Source of the DNA: Euryarchaeota archaeon UBA86
Lineage (GTDB): Archaea; Thermoplasmatota; Poseidoniia; Poseidoniales; Thalassarchaeaceae
Reading direction: 5' to 3'
Length of the DNA: 64,000 nucleotides
NCBI GenBank assembly: GCA_002503055.1
Contig: DAQX01000012.1
Span: 9,462-73,461 of the forward strand
The notes under the pieces: model-generated
Database searches by the model: none
What the model was told of the DNA's origin: nothing
What the model saw: only the letters and a program-made list of their open reading frames with translations
Position numbers and translations under genes: made by a program
In this document: positions 17,417 through 25,076 of the stretch, piece after piece
Numbering within the stretch: the stretch's first letter is position 1
Layout: each line of letters opens with the position of its first letter

Positions 17417-17986
17417 ATGGCATCAATACCGGCCGAACGAGTTGTGGACGAAGGCTTCAGATTGGCCCTCACGGGTACGCCGGGTACTGGCAAGAGTACA
17501 GTAGCGGGACTGCTTTCTGAGGAAGGCTTTGAGGTACTGACAGTGGAGTCTCTAGCAGATGAAGCTGGACTGAAGGGAGACTTGGATCCAACAGACGATG
17601 CTCTAGTAATCGATACAGAAGCGCTGCATGAGGTACTGTTAGATTCGTGGCAGACCATGCCTGTTGACCCGGTGATCGTCGACGGTCATCTCTCTCACCA
17701 CCTCCCATGTGATGCGGTTGTTGTACTACGCTGCTCTCCGGATGTTCTTGAGTCAAGGCTAGCGGGACGAGGATATCACAGTGACAAGATACAGTCTAAT
17801 TGCGAATGGGAGTTGATTGGTGGAGCATGGAATGAGTACGAGGATGGTTTTCCTTGGATTGAGTTCGATACCACGGCTAGCGATGCCGAGTCAATAGTCG
17901 CATCAATCAACGGTTGGATAACAGATGGCTTCAAGCCAGTAAGCCAAAGCCCGGGGATTGATTGGATAGAGAGAATGGAGGATTGA
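17417..17986 (+). CDS. Adenylate kinase 6/Fap7-like nucleoside-phosphate kinase
   Basis: 189 residues with the Walker A GTPGTGKS at 20-27 and the family segment VDGHLSHHLPCDAVVVLRCSP, followed by LxxRLAGRGYHSDKI as lid arginines. These match the AK6/Fap7 group, whose members act as dual adenylate kinase and ATPase in ribosomal small-subunit maturation in eukaryotes and archaea. An ATG at 17417 is chosen: it gives a normal N-terminus and leaves 54 nt to the divergent antiporter gene. The CDP-alcohol transferase gene starts 1 nt after its stop, so they share a transcript. Confidence 0.85.
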   Translation: MASIPAERVVDEGFRLALTGTPGTGKSTVAGLLSEEGFEVLTVESLADEAGLKGDLDPTDDALVIDTEALHEVLLDSWQTMPVDPVIVDGHLSHHLPCDAVVVLRCSPDVLESRLAGRGYHSDKIQSNCEWELIGGAWNEYEDGFPWIEFDTTASDAESIVASINGWITDGFKPVSQSPGIDWIERMED

Positions 17987-17987
17987 G

Positions 17988-18662
17988 ATGTTCGAGAAGA
18001 TGAGAGGAGTCTGGACCAAAGCCATAGATCCATTGGTACTGAGAATGGGAAATCTAGACCCGAGTGTATTGACATGGACAAGCTTAGTTCTAGCCCTAGT
18101 TTCTTTTTGGCTCATCGCTGAGGCTGACCTCGATACCAATGGCGCAATAATGATTGGAGGCGGAGTTGTTCTGATTCTGGTTGCGGGTGTTCTTGATGCT
18201 CTCGACGGTGCTCTCGCTCGCCATCAAGGAGTGGCGGGACCATATGGTGACTTCCTCGACCATACCATTGACAGGGTGGTCGATGTCGGTCTTCTGATTG
18301 CAATAGGGATGAATGCGGCCTATGTTACTGACCCCAGTTCAGGAGCAGTTGCTGCAGTCCTAACTCTGTTTGGATCATACATGGGAACCCAGGCCCAGTC
18401 GGTCGGCCTAGACCGAATCTACGGAGGTTTTTCACGAGCTGATAGGCTGGTGCTAACAATCGCCTGTCTAATCGCGGCAGCATGGCAGGCACACTCAGGC
18501 GGCGCGGGGTTCGATGTAACCGATATCGAGTATGCTAACTGGATAATGCTGGGCAATACTGAGCTCAATGGAATGACTGCAGCACTAGCGGTATCCGCGT
18601 GGGGAGGAGTTTACACCTTCCTGTCTCGATTCATGAATACTCGAAGTCAGTTACTGGAATAA
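17988..18662 (+). CDS. CDP-alcohol phosphatidyltransferase
   Basis: A 224-residue membrane enzyme with the complete CDP-alcohol motif D70-x2-D73-G-x2-A-R-x8-G87-x3-D91-x3-D95, which binds the metal and CDP-linked lipid. About six helices are visible. In archaea the family makes archaetidylinositol phosphate, archaetidylglycerol phosphate or archaetidylserine from CDP-archaeol; the polar substrate cannot be told from sequence alone. It is cotranscribed with the AK6-like kinase. A small GC hairpin follows its stop, and the ftsZ gene starts 88 nt downstream. Confidence 0.85.
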   Translation: MFEKMRGVWTKAIDPLVLRMGNLDPSVLTWTSLVLALVSFWLIAEADLDTNGAIMIGGGVVLILVAGVLDALDGALARHQGVAGPYGDFLDHTIDRVVDVGLLIAIGMNAAYVTDPSSGAVAAVLTLFGSYMGTQAQSVGLDRIYGGFSRADRLVLTIACLIAAAWQAHSGGAGFDVTDIEYANWIMLGNTELNGMTAALAVSAWGGVYTFLSRFMNTRSQLLE

Positions 18663-18696
18663 CGGCCTTGCCCGGCACCTGTTCAAACGCGCCTCA

Positions 18697-18711
18697 CCCG
18701 CCGTAGGCGGG
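18697..18711. repeat. Perfect GC hairpin upstream of ftsZ
   Basis: CCCGCC, loop GTA, GGCGGG: six base pairs around three bases, between the CDP-alcohol transferase stop and the ftsZ GTG. No T-run follows. A hairpin with the same GTA loop occurs at 50098-50114. Confidence 0.5.
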
Positions 18712-18750
18712 GGGTAACGGTTATCCTCTCTACGACACGCCTAGACTCTC

Positions 18751-19869
18751 GTGAAGCACATTATCGACAGGGTTCTCGAACTTCAGGAGACTGATGGTCT
18801 CCCAACTGAAGGCGCCGATAGAGAGGGAGATCCTGAACTGAAGACACTCCTGAAGTCGCTACAGCCGAAGATTAGGGTGTACGGTTGTGGAGGTTGTGGC
18901 TCTAACACTGTAGCGAGGCTGGAACTCGAGGGTTTGTTCGATGATAATTATGTGAGAGGTATTGCTGTCAATACCGATGCGCAGCACCTACTCAGAGTCA
19001 ATGTGCAGAACAAAGTACTCATCGGTCGATCTGCCAGAGGCAGAGGCGCCGGAGGTGACCCTGAGAAGGGTGAGCAAGCAGCATACGAGTCCGAGAAGTC
19101 TCTCAAGGGAGAGATTGAGGACTGCGATCTAGCATTCATCACAGCAGGACTGGGGGGTGGCACTGGGACAGGGAGTGCGCACGTAGTCGCCCGTCTGGCC
19201 AAATCGGCCGGGGCTCTGACAATTGCTGTGGTGAGTTATCCCTTCCTATCAGAAGGAGCGTTGCGAAAGCAGAATGCAGAATGGGGCTTGGAGAGACTCA
19301 GAGAGGTGTGCGATACTGTTGTCGTACTTCCCAATGAGAGGCTTCTCGAGGTCGAGGGGGTTCGAGATCTCCCCCTCGACGCTGCCTTCCGCGTCGCAGA
19401 TGAGTTACTGATGAGGAGTATATCCGGAGTCTCTGAAATGATTGCCAAGGAAGGTGTAGTCAATCTAGACTTCCAAGACTTGAGATCGGTAATGGAGAAC
19501 GGAGGCGGAGTTGCAATGATTGGACTAGGTGAAGGTAGAGGTCCGGGTAGCGCGGAGAAGGCTACTGAGGAAGCTCTGCAGTCTCCACTGCTTGACATCG
19601 ATATTTCCGATGCCAGAGGTGCTTTGGTAAATGTAGTCGGAGGGCCGACATTGTCGTTGGGTGACGCCGAGCAGTGTGCAAAGCTGATTAGAGATAAAAT
19701 CAATCCTTATGCCAGAATAATCTGGGGTGCTACAACTGACGAATCAATGGGTGAAGAAATTCGTGTCCTACTCGTACTGACTGGTGTCAAGAGTGAGCAG
19801 ATTCATGGTGCTGCATTACACTCACAGATGCGAAACCTGAGAGACCGAACTGTAGAATTCGTGAATTGA
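18751..19869 (+). CDS. ftsZ: Cell division GTPase FtsZ
   Basis: 372 residues from a GTG start; no alternative ATG precedes the conserved core. The GTP-binding loop GCGGCGSN lies at 46-52, the tubulin signature GGGTGTGS at 135-142 and the catalytic T7 loop NLDFQDL at 238-244, all intact, so it should polymerise and hydrolyse GTP at the division site. The N-terminal 35 residues are an acidic extension. No long variable C-terminal tail is present, so partner recruitment may differ from bacterial FtsZ. It precedes secE and spt5, a common euryarchaeal arrangement. Confidence 0.93.
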   Translation: MKHIIDRVLELQETDGLPTEGADREGDPELKTLLKSLQPKIRVYGCGGCGSNTVARLELEGLFDDNYVRGIAVNTDAQHLLRVNVQNKVLIGRSARGRGAGGDPEKGEQAAYESEKSLKGEIEDCDLAFITAGLGGGTGTGSAHVVARLAKSAGALTIAVVSYPFLSEGALRKQNAEWGLERLREVCDTVVVLPNERLLEVEGVRDLPLDAAFRVADELLMRSISGVSEMIAKEGVVNLDFQDLRSVMENGGGVAMIGLGEGRGPGSAEKATEEALQSPLLDIDISDARGALVNVVGGPTLSLGDAEQCAKLIRDKINPYARIIWGATTDESMGEEIRVLLVLTGVKSEQIHGAALHSQMRNLRDRTVEFVN

Positions 19870-19888
19870 TTTTTCAGTAATGCTGTTT

Positions 19889-19906
19889 CGAGCCCCTTGG
19901 GGCTCG
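19889..19906. repeat. CGAGCCCC/GGGGCTCG hairpin between ftsZ and secE
   Basis: CGAGCCCC, TT, GGGGCTCG: eight-base arms in perfect inversion. The same two arms recur at 32645-32665 with a five-base loop, upstream of the coiled-coil gene. Possible processing or termination element in the ftsZ-secE spacer. Confidence 0.5.
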
Positions 19907-19960
19907 CCCGGCGTGCTTAAATGGAGTCTGTCGGTCGCCGGGTCGCTTCGAGGGAGAGTC

Positions 19961-20224
19961 ATGGCTATCGAGAGTTCCAATGTAGGGCCTGTCGAGGAGA
20001 AAGTTCAGGGCTGGCAAGATGAGATTGAAGGCCGAGTCCGAGGATTACAAACCGGCTCCTATGCTCGTATCTTGAAGATGGCCAGAAAGCCATCCAAGCA
20101 GGAGTTTCGTCAGACTGTTATCGTCTGTGGAATAGGTATGTTCGTACTGGGTGCTATTGGCTTCGTTATGTTGTGGTTGATGGACAGTGCGTTCCCTTCC
20201 TTCTTCGACTGGCTGACTAACTGA
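19961..20224 (+). CDS. secE: Protein translocase subunit SecE (Sec61 gamma)
   Basis: An 87-residue tail-anchored subunit of the Sec channel. The amphipathic helix KMARKPSKQEFRQT precedes a single transmembrane helix (about 53-75), the exact SecE/Sec61-gamma layout. The ATG at 19961 is chosen over a start 27 codons upstream, because that extension reads through the ftsZ-secE hairpin spacer and is not part of the family. Its TGA overlaps the spt5 ATG. The SecY partner is not in the window. Confidence 0.88.
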   Translation: MAIESSNVGPVEEKVQGWQDEIEGRVRGLQTGSYARILKMARKPSKQEFRQTVIVCGIGMFVLGAIGFVMLWLMDSAFPSFFDWLTN

Positions 20225-21102
20225 TGGGTGATTCAATGTCCGATGCGTTCACTGTTTATGTTAGAAATGAAGAGAGTGTACTGCTGATGCAGCGCGCTGA
20301 TGGGGTTGCAGACTTCCCGGGTGCTTGGGATGGAATCTATGGAATCGGTGATCCTGAGGATCTAGATGCGGTAGTTGCTAGAATCACTGAGGTTACCGGA
20401 ATAGAGGCGGAGAATCTGCAACATGTACGCTCAGGTCTTTCTAGAGGTCTGGCCTACGGTAATCGACTCAACGATGTTACTCCCATGCTCTTTGTGAGCT
20501 CTGTCAACGAAGTTGATTCTCGGGGCCTGTACAAAGGATTCGAGTGGATTGATCCAGGAAACATTGGGAATAAGGAATACTCTACTCCCGCACTCAGAGA
20601 TATGTATGGAGATGTCGCCTCATATCTCTACATTCTCAAGACCTCGATTGGTCAAGAGCAGAATGTCGCGAAGGAAATCCAAGCAAGACTCTCTGGAACC
20701 GGTTCTCTCAAGGATATACAGGACGAGATTTACGGAGTTCTCAGTCCACACTTCATGCGAGGATACATCTTCGTTGAGGCTTCTGCACTGCACCATGTCG
20801 AGAAATTGATTGGAAGAGTAGGTGTTTCGACTACGCCGATGAAGAACTGCAGGAAGGTCTTGGATGGTGAGTCGCCTCTCGGTGATGTATTGCCTTACCT
20901 AGAGCCAAAGGCCGCCACCACTGGCATCGAAGAAGGTAGCATCGTAGAAATTCATGGCGGTGCCTTCCGTGGACAGGCTGCTCGCGTGACAAGAGTTACT
21001 GAATCGAAGGAAGAGGTTACTGTCGAGTTGTTCGAGGCTGCTGTTCCCGTCGCTCTTACTGTTAGGGCAGATCAGGTCAGAGTTACCCAGCGTGTCGAGT
21101 AG
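20224..21102 (+). CDS. spt5: Transcription elongation factor Spt5/NusG with N-terminal Nudix-like domain
   Basis: The C-terminal part is archaeal Spt5: NGN domain about 134-220 (YLYILKTSIGQEQNVAKEI, then PHFMRGYIFVEA) and KOW domain about 237-262 (EEGSIVEIHGGAFRGQAARV). It binds RNA polymerase and promotes processive elongation. The family is normally about 150 residues, but this protein has 292. The extra residues 1-130 resemble a Nudix fold: VLLMQRADG, then GAWDGIYGIG, a helix ending RITEVTGI at 53-60 where the Nudix box should be, TPMLFV and a FEWID strand. The box keeps only part of the R-E-x2-E-E-x-G-U signature (R, one E, G, I), so catalysis is doubtful. The ATG overlaps the secE stop. 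Confidence 0.85.
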   Translation: MGDSMSDAFTVYVRNEESVLLMQRADGVADFPGAWDGIYGIGDPEDLDAVVARITEVTGIEAENLQHVRSGLSRGLAYGNRLNDVTPMLFVSSVNEVDSRGLYKGFEWIDPGNIGNKEYSTPALRDMYGDVASYLYILKTSIGQEQNVAKEIQARLSGTGSLKDIQDEIYGVLSPHFMRGYIFVEASALHHVEKLIGRVGVSTTPMKNCRKVLDGESPLGDVLPYLEPKAATTGIEEGSIVEIHGGAFRGQAARVTRVTESKEEVTVELFEAAVPVALTVRADQVRVTQRVE

Positions 21103-21111
21103 GGTTTCTAT

Positions 21112-21126
21112 ACGCCCTTCGGGCGT
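21112..21126. repeat. Hairpin between spt5 and the L11 gene
   Basis: ACGCCC, TTC, GGGCGT: six perfect base pairs, ten bases after the spt5 stop. It lies 62 nt before the L11 start and could end, pause or process the mRNA. Confidence 0.45.
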
Positions 21127-21173
21127 TACATCACTCTCAAATAGGGAAAGCAGGTCGGCGGGGCGCACCCAAA

Positions 21174-21187
21174 GGAGGTAACTACGC
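21174..21187 (+). promoter_or_regulatory. Strong ribosome binding site of the L11 gene
   Basis: AAAGGAGGTA lies just before the ATG at 21188 at normal spacing. It fixes the start of the short L11 gene and shows that the missing N-terminal domain is not a mis-set start. Confidence 0.75.
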
Positions 21188-21466
21188 ATGTCTGCACGCA
21201 ACGAGACACCGCACAAGGTGATTCAGATGCTAGGACAGAAGACCTGTAACGGATCATGGGAAGAGGCTACGGAGAACCTCACTATGGACCAGGTAAAGCA
21301 GATTGCTGAAGATCAGTCGGACCGACTGACTGGAGCAAATCTGTATGCTCGATGTCGCGAGGTAATGGGCACATGCGTCTCAATGAGGGTACATGTGGAG
21401 GGCATGACTCCGAAGGATGCGCTCCAAGCAATGAGTGAGGGAAGATTTAGCGAACATTTCAGTTGA
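21188..21466 (+). CDS. rpl11: Ribosomal protein uL11, C-terminal domain only
   Basis: The 92-residue protein aligns with the RNA-binding C-terminal domain of archaeal L11: NLTMDQVKQIAEDQ, then CREVMGTCVSMRVHVEGMTPKDA (family form VIGTCVSMGVTVEGKDPKE). Archaeal L11 is normally about 160 residues and begins with an N-terminal domain holding the PPLGP-type loop that touches factors at the GTPase centre. Here that domain is absent. The protein begins at the inter-domain linker (ETPHKVIQMLG). A strong ribosome site sits directly in front, and the 85-nt spacer to spt5 encodes no missing part. Gene order (spt5-L11-L1-L10-L12) confirms the identity. The CTD should still bind the 23S rRNA thiostrepton loop. 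Confidence 0.8.
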   Translation: MSARNETPHKVIQMLGQKTCNGSWEEATENLTMDQVKQIAEDQSDRLTGANLYARCREVMGTCVSMRVHVEGMTPKDALQAMSEGRFSEHFS

Positions 21467-21520
21467 ATATTCACGAGTTGCGGGAGAGGGTTTCCTCGTT
21501 GACCGCGGAGGTGAGAAAAA

Positions 21521-22165
21521 ATGCAAGAAAACATACAGACAGCAATCCAACGCGCTCTCGACGAATCTCCGGAAAGGAAATTCGTAGAATCTGTTGAGAT
21601 TTCATTCACCCTTAGAGATGTTGACCTCAAGAATCCAGCAAACAGGATTCAGGAGGAAGTCAGGCTGCCTTCAGGACGAGGTAAACCAATCAAGATCTCG
21701 ATGTTTGCCGGCGGTGAGATGGCTACTAAGGCTAAGGCAGCCGGAATCGAAGTAATCGATCCTGCAACTATCGAGGATCTAGGTGGAAACAAGCAACTCG
21801 CACGCAAGGTTGCCAACAAGAATGACTTCTTCCTCGCTGAAATCCCCCACATGGGAACCGTTGGTCGTTTCCTCGGTGTTGTTCTGGGTCCACGCGGCAA
21901 GATGCCTCGCCCAGTTCCTCCAAATGTAGATCCCGGAATGATTGCGACTGGATTGAAGGATACTTCGATTGTGCGCTCAAGAGACAGAATAACATTCCAC
22001 ACAGCATTTGGCTCACGCGAGCAGGGTCTAGACGATTTGACTGCCAATGCTGTAGCAATTTGGGATAGGGTGATGTCGAAACTCGAGAGAGGTGCGGGCA
22101 ACATCCGCTCTTGTTACATCAAGACCTCGATGGGGCCCTCAATCAAGGTGGAGGTGGTAGAATGA
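21521..22165 (+). CDS. rpl1: Ribosomal protein uL1
   Basis: 214 residues, normal for archaeal L1. Conserved parts include the rRNA-binding N-terminal strand KFVESVEISFTLRDVDLKN, the FLAEIPHMGTVGRFLGVVLGPRGKMPRPVPP core and GNIRSCYIKTSMGPSIKVEV at the end. It forms the mobile L1 stalk at the E site. In methanogens L1 represses its own operon by binding the mRNA; the 54-nt leader here (21467-21520) contains a GAGG-GTTT-CCTC mini-hairpin and GGAGGTGA just before the ATG, but no proven L1 site. Its TGA overlaps the first L10 ATG. Confidence 0.93.
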   Translation: MQENIQTAIQRALDESPERKFVESVEISFTLRDVDLKNPANRIQEEVRLPSGRGKPIKISMFAGGEMATKAKAAGIEVIDPATIEDLGGNKQLARKVANKNDFFLAEIPHMGTVGRFLGVVLGPRGKMPRPVPPNVDPGMIATGLKDTSIVRSRDRITFHTAFGSREQGLDDLTANAVAIWDRVMSKLERGAGNIRSCYIKTSMGPSIKVEVVE

Positions 22166-23187
22166 TGTCTTCCAAGGCTGCACCATGGAAGAAGGACCGT
22201 GTCTCGGAACTCGCTGAGATACTATCTTGTGATGGAATTGTCGGTATTGTTGACATCGGCGGAGTTCCTGCTAGCAATATGCTAGACATGCGTAACACAT
22301 TGCGAGGACAGTTAACCCTAACAATGGCCAAGAAGACATTGATGAGGTTGGCTTGGAAGCAGGCTGGTCTGGAAATGGATGAGCTTGAGAACCTATTCGA
22401 AGGAGCTATTCAGCCCTGTATCGTACACTCTGACTCACTGAGTTCATTCGAGTTGTTTGCAGAGTTAGAGAAGACTCGACAGGGTCGCGCTGCCAAGGAA
22501 GGCGAGGCAGCCCCTTCAGACATCGTCGTCGAGAAGGGCCCTACTGAGTTTGGACCTGGCCCTATTGTCGGTGAGTTCAACGCAGTAGGTATCCCAGCCA
22601 AGATAGACAAGGGTAAGGTTGCAATTCAGAAGACAGTAACCGTTGTTGAGCAAGGAGAGGAGATCTCAGGTGACCTTGGTATCATGCTGGCAAAGCTTGG
22701 TATCAATCCAATCGAGATTGGCCTGATTCTAATTGGTACCATTGAGGATGGGGAGTTCTTCCCTGCATCCTCTCTAGACCTAGACCTAGATGGTATGCGA
22801 GATGACATCATCACCGCAACCTCGGGCGCATTCAACCTCGCATGCAATGTAAGATGGTTTTCCGCCGTCACTATGCCGACACTGCTGTCCAAGGCAAGCA
22901 GTGAGGCGATGTCCGTTGCAATCGAAGCAGGAGTAGTCAATGATGAGACTGCTTCGTTATTCATCTCGCGTGCAAACGCACACGCAATGGCCATAGCTGG
23001 CCAGTTAGATTCCTCGGCTCTCGATGAGTCGCTCGTAGAGGCACTTGGTGCTGCTACTAGCGTGAGTGCCGCAGCCGCAACCTCCGATGCGGCATCTGAG
23101 GACGAGGGTGGTGACACTCCGGCCGAAGAGGAAGAGGAGGAAGAAGAGGATGCTGGGTTTGATGGACTCGGTGACCTTTTCGGTTGA
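22162..23187 (+). CDS. rpl10: Ribosomal protein uL10 (P0 stalk base)
   Basis: 341 residues from the first of two adjacent ATGs that overlap the L1 stop. The N-terminal rRNA-binding domain (APWKKDRVSELAEIL, MAKKTLMRLAW) is followed by the archaeal insertion and the helical spine that carries L12 dimers, then an alanine- and glutamate-rich hinge and the terminal GFDGLGDLFG. That acidic tail with a hydrophobic end is shared with L12 and contacts elongation factors. The protein anchors the stalk next to L11 at the factor-binding centre, so the shortened L11 makes this interface of special interest. Confidence 0.93.
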   Translation: MMSSKAAPWKKDRVSELAEILSCDGIVGIVDIGGVPASNMLDMRNTLRGQLTLTMAKKTLMRLAWKQAGLEMDELENLFEGAIQPCIVHSDSLSSFELFAELEKTRQGRAAKEGEAAPSDIVVEKGPTEFGPGPIVGEFNAVGIPAKIDKGKVAIQKTVTVVEQGEEISGDLGIMLAKLGINPIEIGLILIGTIEDGEFFPASSLDLDLDGMRDDIITATSGAFNLACNVRWFSAVTMPTLLSKASSEAMSVAIEAGVVNDETASLFISRANAHAMAIAGQLDSSALDESLVEALGAATSVSAAAATSDAASEDEGGDTPAEEEEEEEEDAGFDGLGDLFG

Positions 23188-23204
23188 AAAAATAGGTGAG
23201 AAAA

Positions 23205-23522
23205 ATGGAATACGTATATGCTGCAATGCTACTGCACTCTGCTGAGAAAGATATTGATGAGGATGGCGTCAACGCGGTCTTGACCGCGGCTGGCGTGGAT
23301 GTTGATGGTGCCCGCGTAAAGGCTCTGGTCGCATCTCTGGGATCAGTCGATATCGGTGAGGCCATGGCTACTGCCGTGGCTGCTCCTGTGGCTGCCTCCG
23401 CTGCACCTGCTGCTTCTGGCGGCGGTGGTGACGGGGCTGCTGCGGCCGAAGAGGCTGAGGCAGAGGAAGAGGCTGAGGACGATGCCGCTGGCTTCGAGGG
23501 TCTCGGCTCGCTCTTTGGCTGA
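23205..23522 (+). CDS. rpl12: Ribosomal protein P1/L12 (archaeal aL12)
   Basis: 105 residues: a helical dimerisation domain ([30 protein letters not shown]) then an alanine/glycine hinge and an acidic stretch ending [10 protein letters not shown], as in archaeal L12. Multiple copies bind the L10 spine and recruit translation GTPases. The ATG at 23205 has AGGTGAG at proper spacing, preferred over the GTG three codons earlier that lies inside this site. It is the last gene of the operon; the next gene starts 58 nt downstream. Confidence 0.92.
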   Translation: MEYVYAAMLLHSAEKDIDEDGVNAVLTAAGVDVDGARVKALVASLGSVDIGEAMATAVAAPVAASAAPAASGGGGDGAAAAEEAEAEEEAEDDAAGFEGLGSLFG

Positions 23523-23580
23523 TTGCAACCTTTGAAAATTGACGCGAAGCCGCTATGGGCGGTAGCCTTCAGGCTCGTCC

Positions 23581-24057
23581 ATGGCGGTAACACGTCTGAT
23601 TGAGATTCCAGTCAGTATCACACCAACTGATGGTATTCGTGCGCTCCGACGGATTGGCGAAGAGCGAGGATGGACAATGAGGCGGGTTCAAGAGACTCGT
23701 ATGGTACATCGTTGGGCGATTATTGTTCCAATCTCTAGACAAGCGAGAGTGTTAGGTCTAGTTGTTGAAGACGGGGTGGCGAATGGGTTATCCATCCGAT
23801 CGTGGTCATTTGTACCTGGCTCAGCTGGGAGGTTAACCATGGTCGCCTTCGAAGTTCCTCGGGGGTTTGAGGGGGAGAAATGGAAGGAGTTACTGCGAGA
23901 GTGGGCTTTGCATCTGCCGCGCTGCCCTTGGAAGTGGAGTTTCTCGGAGAGATCGATGATTGGTTACTTCCTGCCTGAATTCAGTCGCTCGAGAGCATTG
24001 TTTAGTAGCGAAGGTGTAGATATCTCAGATTGGCAAGCGCTTGATTCAGGAGAGTGA
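23581..24057 (+). CDS. Conserved hypothetical protein
   Basis: 158 residues, not recognised. It is a soluble alpha/beta protein with two similar-looking strand-helix parts (TRLIEIPVSITPTDGIRALRRIGEERGW and AGRLTMVAFEVPRGFEGEKWKELLREWALH) and is rich in Trp and Arg. No signal peptide, cysteine cluster or known motif is seen. It follows L12 after 58 nt and precedes the lipoprotein gene closely, so it may be transcribed with either. Confidence 0.55.
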   Translation: MAVTRLIEIPVSITPTDGIRALRRIGEERGWTMRRVQETRMVHRWAIIVPISRQARVLGLVVEDGVANGLSIRSWSFVPGSAGRLTMVAFEVPRGFEGEKWKELLREWALHLPRCPWKWSFSERSMIGYFLPEFSRSRALFSSEGVDISDWQALDSGE

Positions 24058-24091
24058 TGGATTTATTCCTTTGATTTTATTGCAAGATGAT

Positions 24092-25003
24092 ATGAGGTCG
24101 TCTGCATCGCTATTGATTCTGCTACTGTTGTCGGCCTCACTATCTGGATGTATGGTAGACGATGATGTGGTTGACGAAGGAAAATATATTGTCGATGAGA
24201 GTGAGTTAATCGATCCTGAGGGACCTGATTACTGTGGTGATTTCGACGGTGATGGGGAGCCCGATTGCCCTCTTAGTGGGTACATACCTGATACCAATCC
24301 ATGGTGGTGTAACTCAACAGGGATTGGTGGACACCATGTTGATTCTTCTTACGAAGGGATGACGAAGGGAGAGCTTAGCTCGGAGTTGTGTGAGATTCTC
24401 ACCTACGAACTGAAGGATGCAATTGAATGGTCGGCTCAATGGCCGACTCTAGGTGATGCCGAGGATGCCGGATACACGATGGCGGTAGAATACATCGAGG
24501 GCATGGGAACTCACCATGTGATGCTCAATAATTTCTCAATGACCAGTCCTGATTTCAATGCTGAAGATCCCGATTTCCCGGGGACGAGAATTGACGATGT
24601 TTTCGAGCATGAGAAACCCGAGTTTCTGATGTATGGAGGGGAAGATAGAGACTCTCAATTGGTCGGTTTCGCATGGCTTGTTCGTGCCCCGGTTGATTCT
24701 CCTCCAGAAGGTTTCACAGGAGAAAATGACTGGTGGCATCGTCATGAATCTCTTTGCTTCCGACCTAGTGATTTCTTCATGAGGGGCGCGGATCTAAATG
24801 ATGAGACATGTGAAAATCGTGATGGAGTGAATGTAAATCTAGAGGAGTATTGGATGGTACACGCTTGGATTGTTAGGCCCTGGTTGACCTATGATGATGT
24901 ATTTACCAATCACCACCCTTGTTTGCATGAAGATGGTCCCGAAGAGGATTTGGAAGCAGATTGTTGGGGCGAGAGTACCGAGCATGTCGGACATGACATC
25001 TAG
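24092..25003 (+). CDS. Secreted lipoprotein of unknown function
   Basis: 303 residues beginning with a typical lipoprotein signal: basic MRSS, a leucine-rich core and the lipobox L-S-G-C, so the mature protein starts at that cysteine (about residue 20) and is anchored outside the membrane. An acidic linker follows. The body is rich in Trp, His, Asp and Glu (GIGGHHVDSSYEGM, MGTHHVMLNNF, WWHRHESLCF, TNHHPCLHEDG), which suggests metal binding. Paired cysteines in the C-terminal part may form disulfides. The ATG at 24092 is preferred over one 17 codons upstream because it gives a proper signal peptide. No family is recognised. Confidence 0.6.
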   Translation: MRSSASLLILLLLSASLSGCMVDDDVVDEGKYIVDESELIDPEGPDYCGDFDGDGEPDCPLSGYIPDTNPWWCNSTGIGGHHVDSSYEGMTKGELSSELCEILTYELKDAIEWSAQWPTLGDAEDAGYTMAVEYIEGMGTHHVMLNNFSMTSPDFNAEDPDFPGTRIDDVFEHEKPEFLMYGGEDRDSQLVGFAWLVRAPVDSPPEGFTGENDWWHRHESLCFRPSDFFMRGADLNDETCENRDGVNVNLEEYWMVHAWIVRPWLTYDDVFTNHHPCLHEDGPEEDLEADCWGESTEHVGHDI

Positions 25004-25076
25004 TCACTAATCCGCCTCAATTGTTCGCAAGGGCGGAGCGTTTGATAGGGAGAGTAGTGAGCGAAGCGTGAGCAGA

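Noticed and set aside
21103..21187. Missing L11 N-terminal domain due to a frameshift
   Set aside because: All frames of the 85-nt spacer lack L11 N-terminal motifs, and a strong ribosome site precedes the short gene.
23196..23204. GTG start for L12
   Set aside because: It lies within the AGGTGAG ribosome site of the better ATG at 23205.
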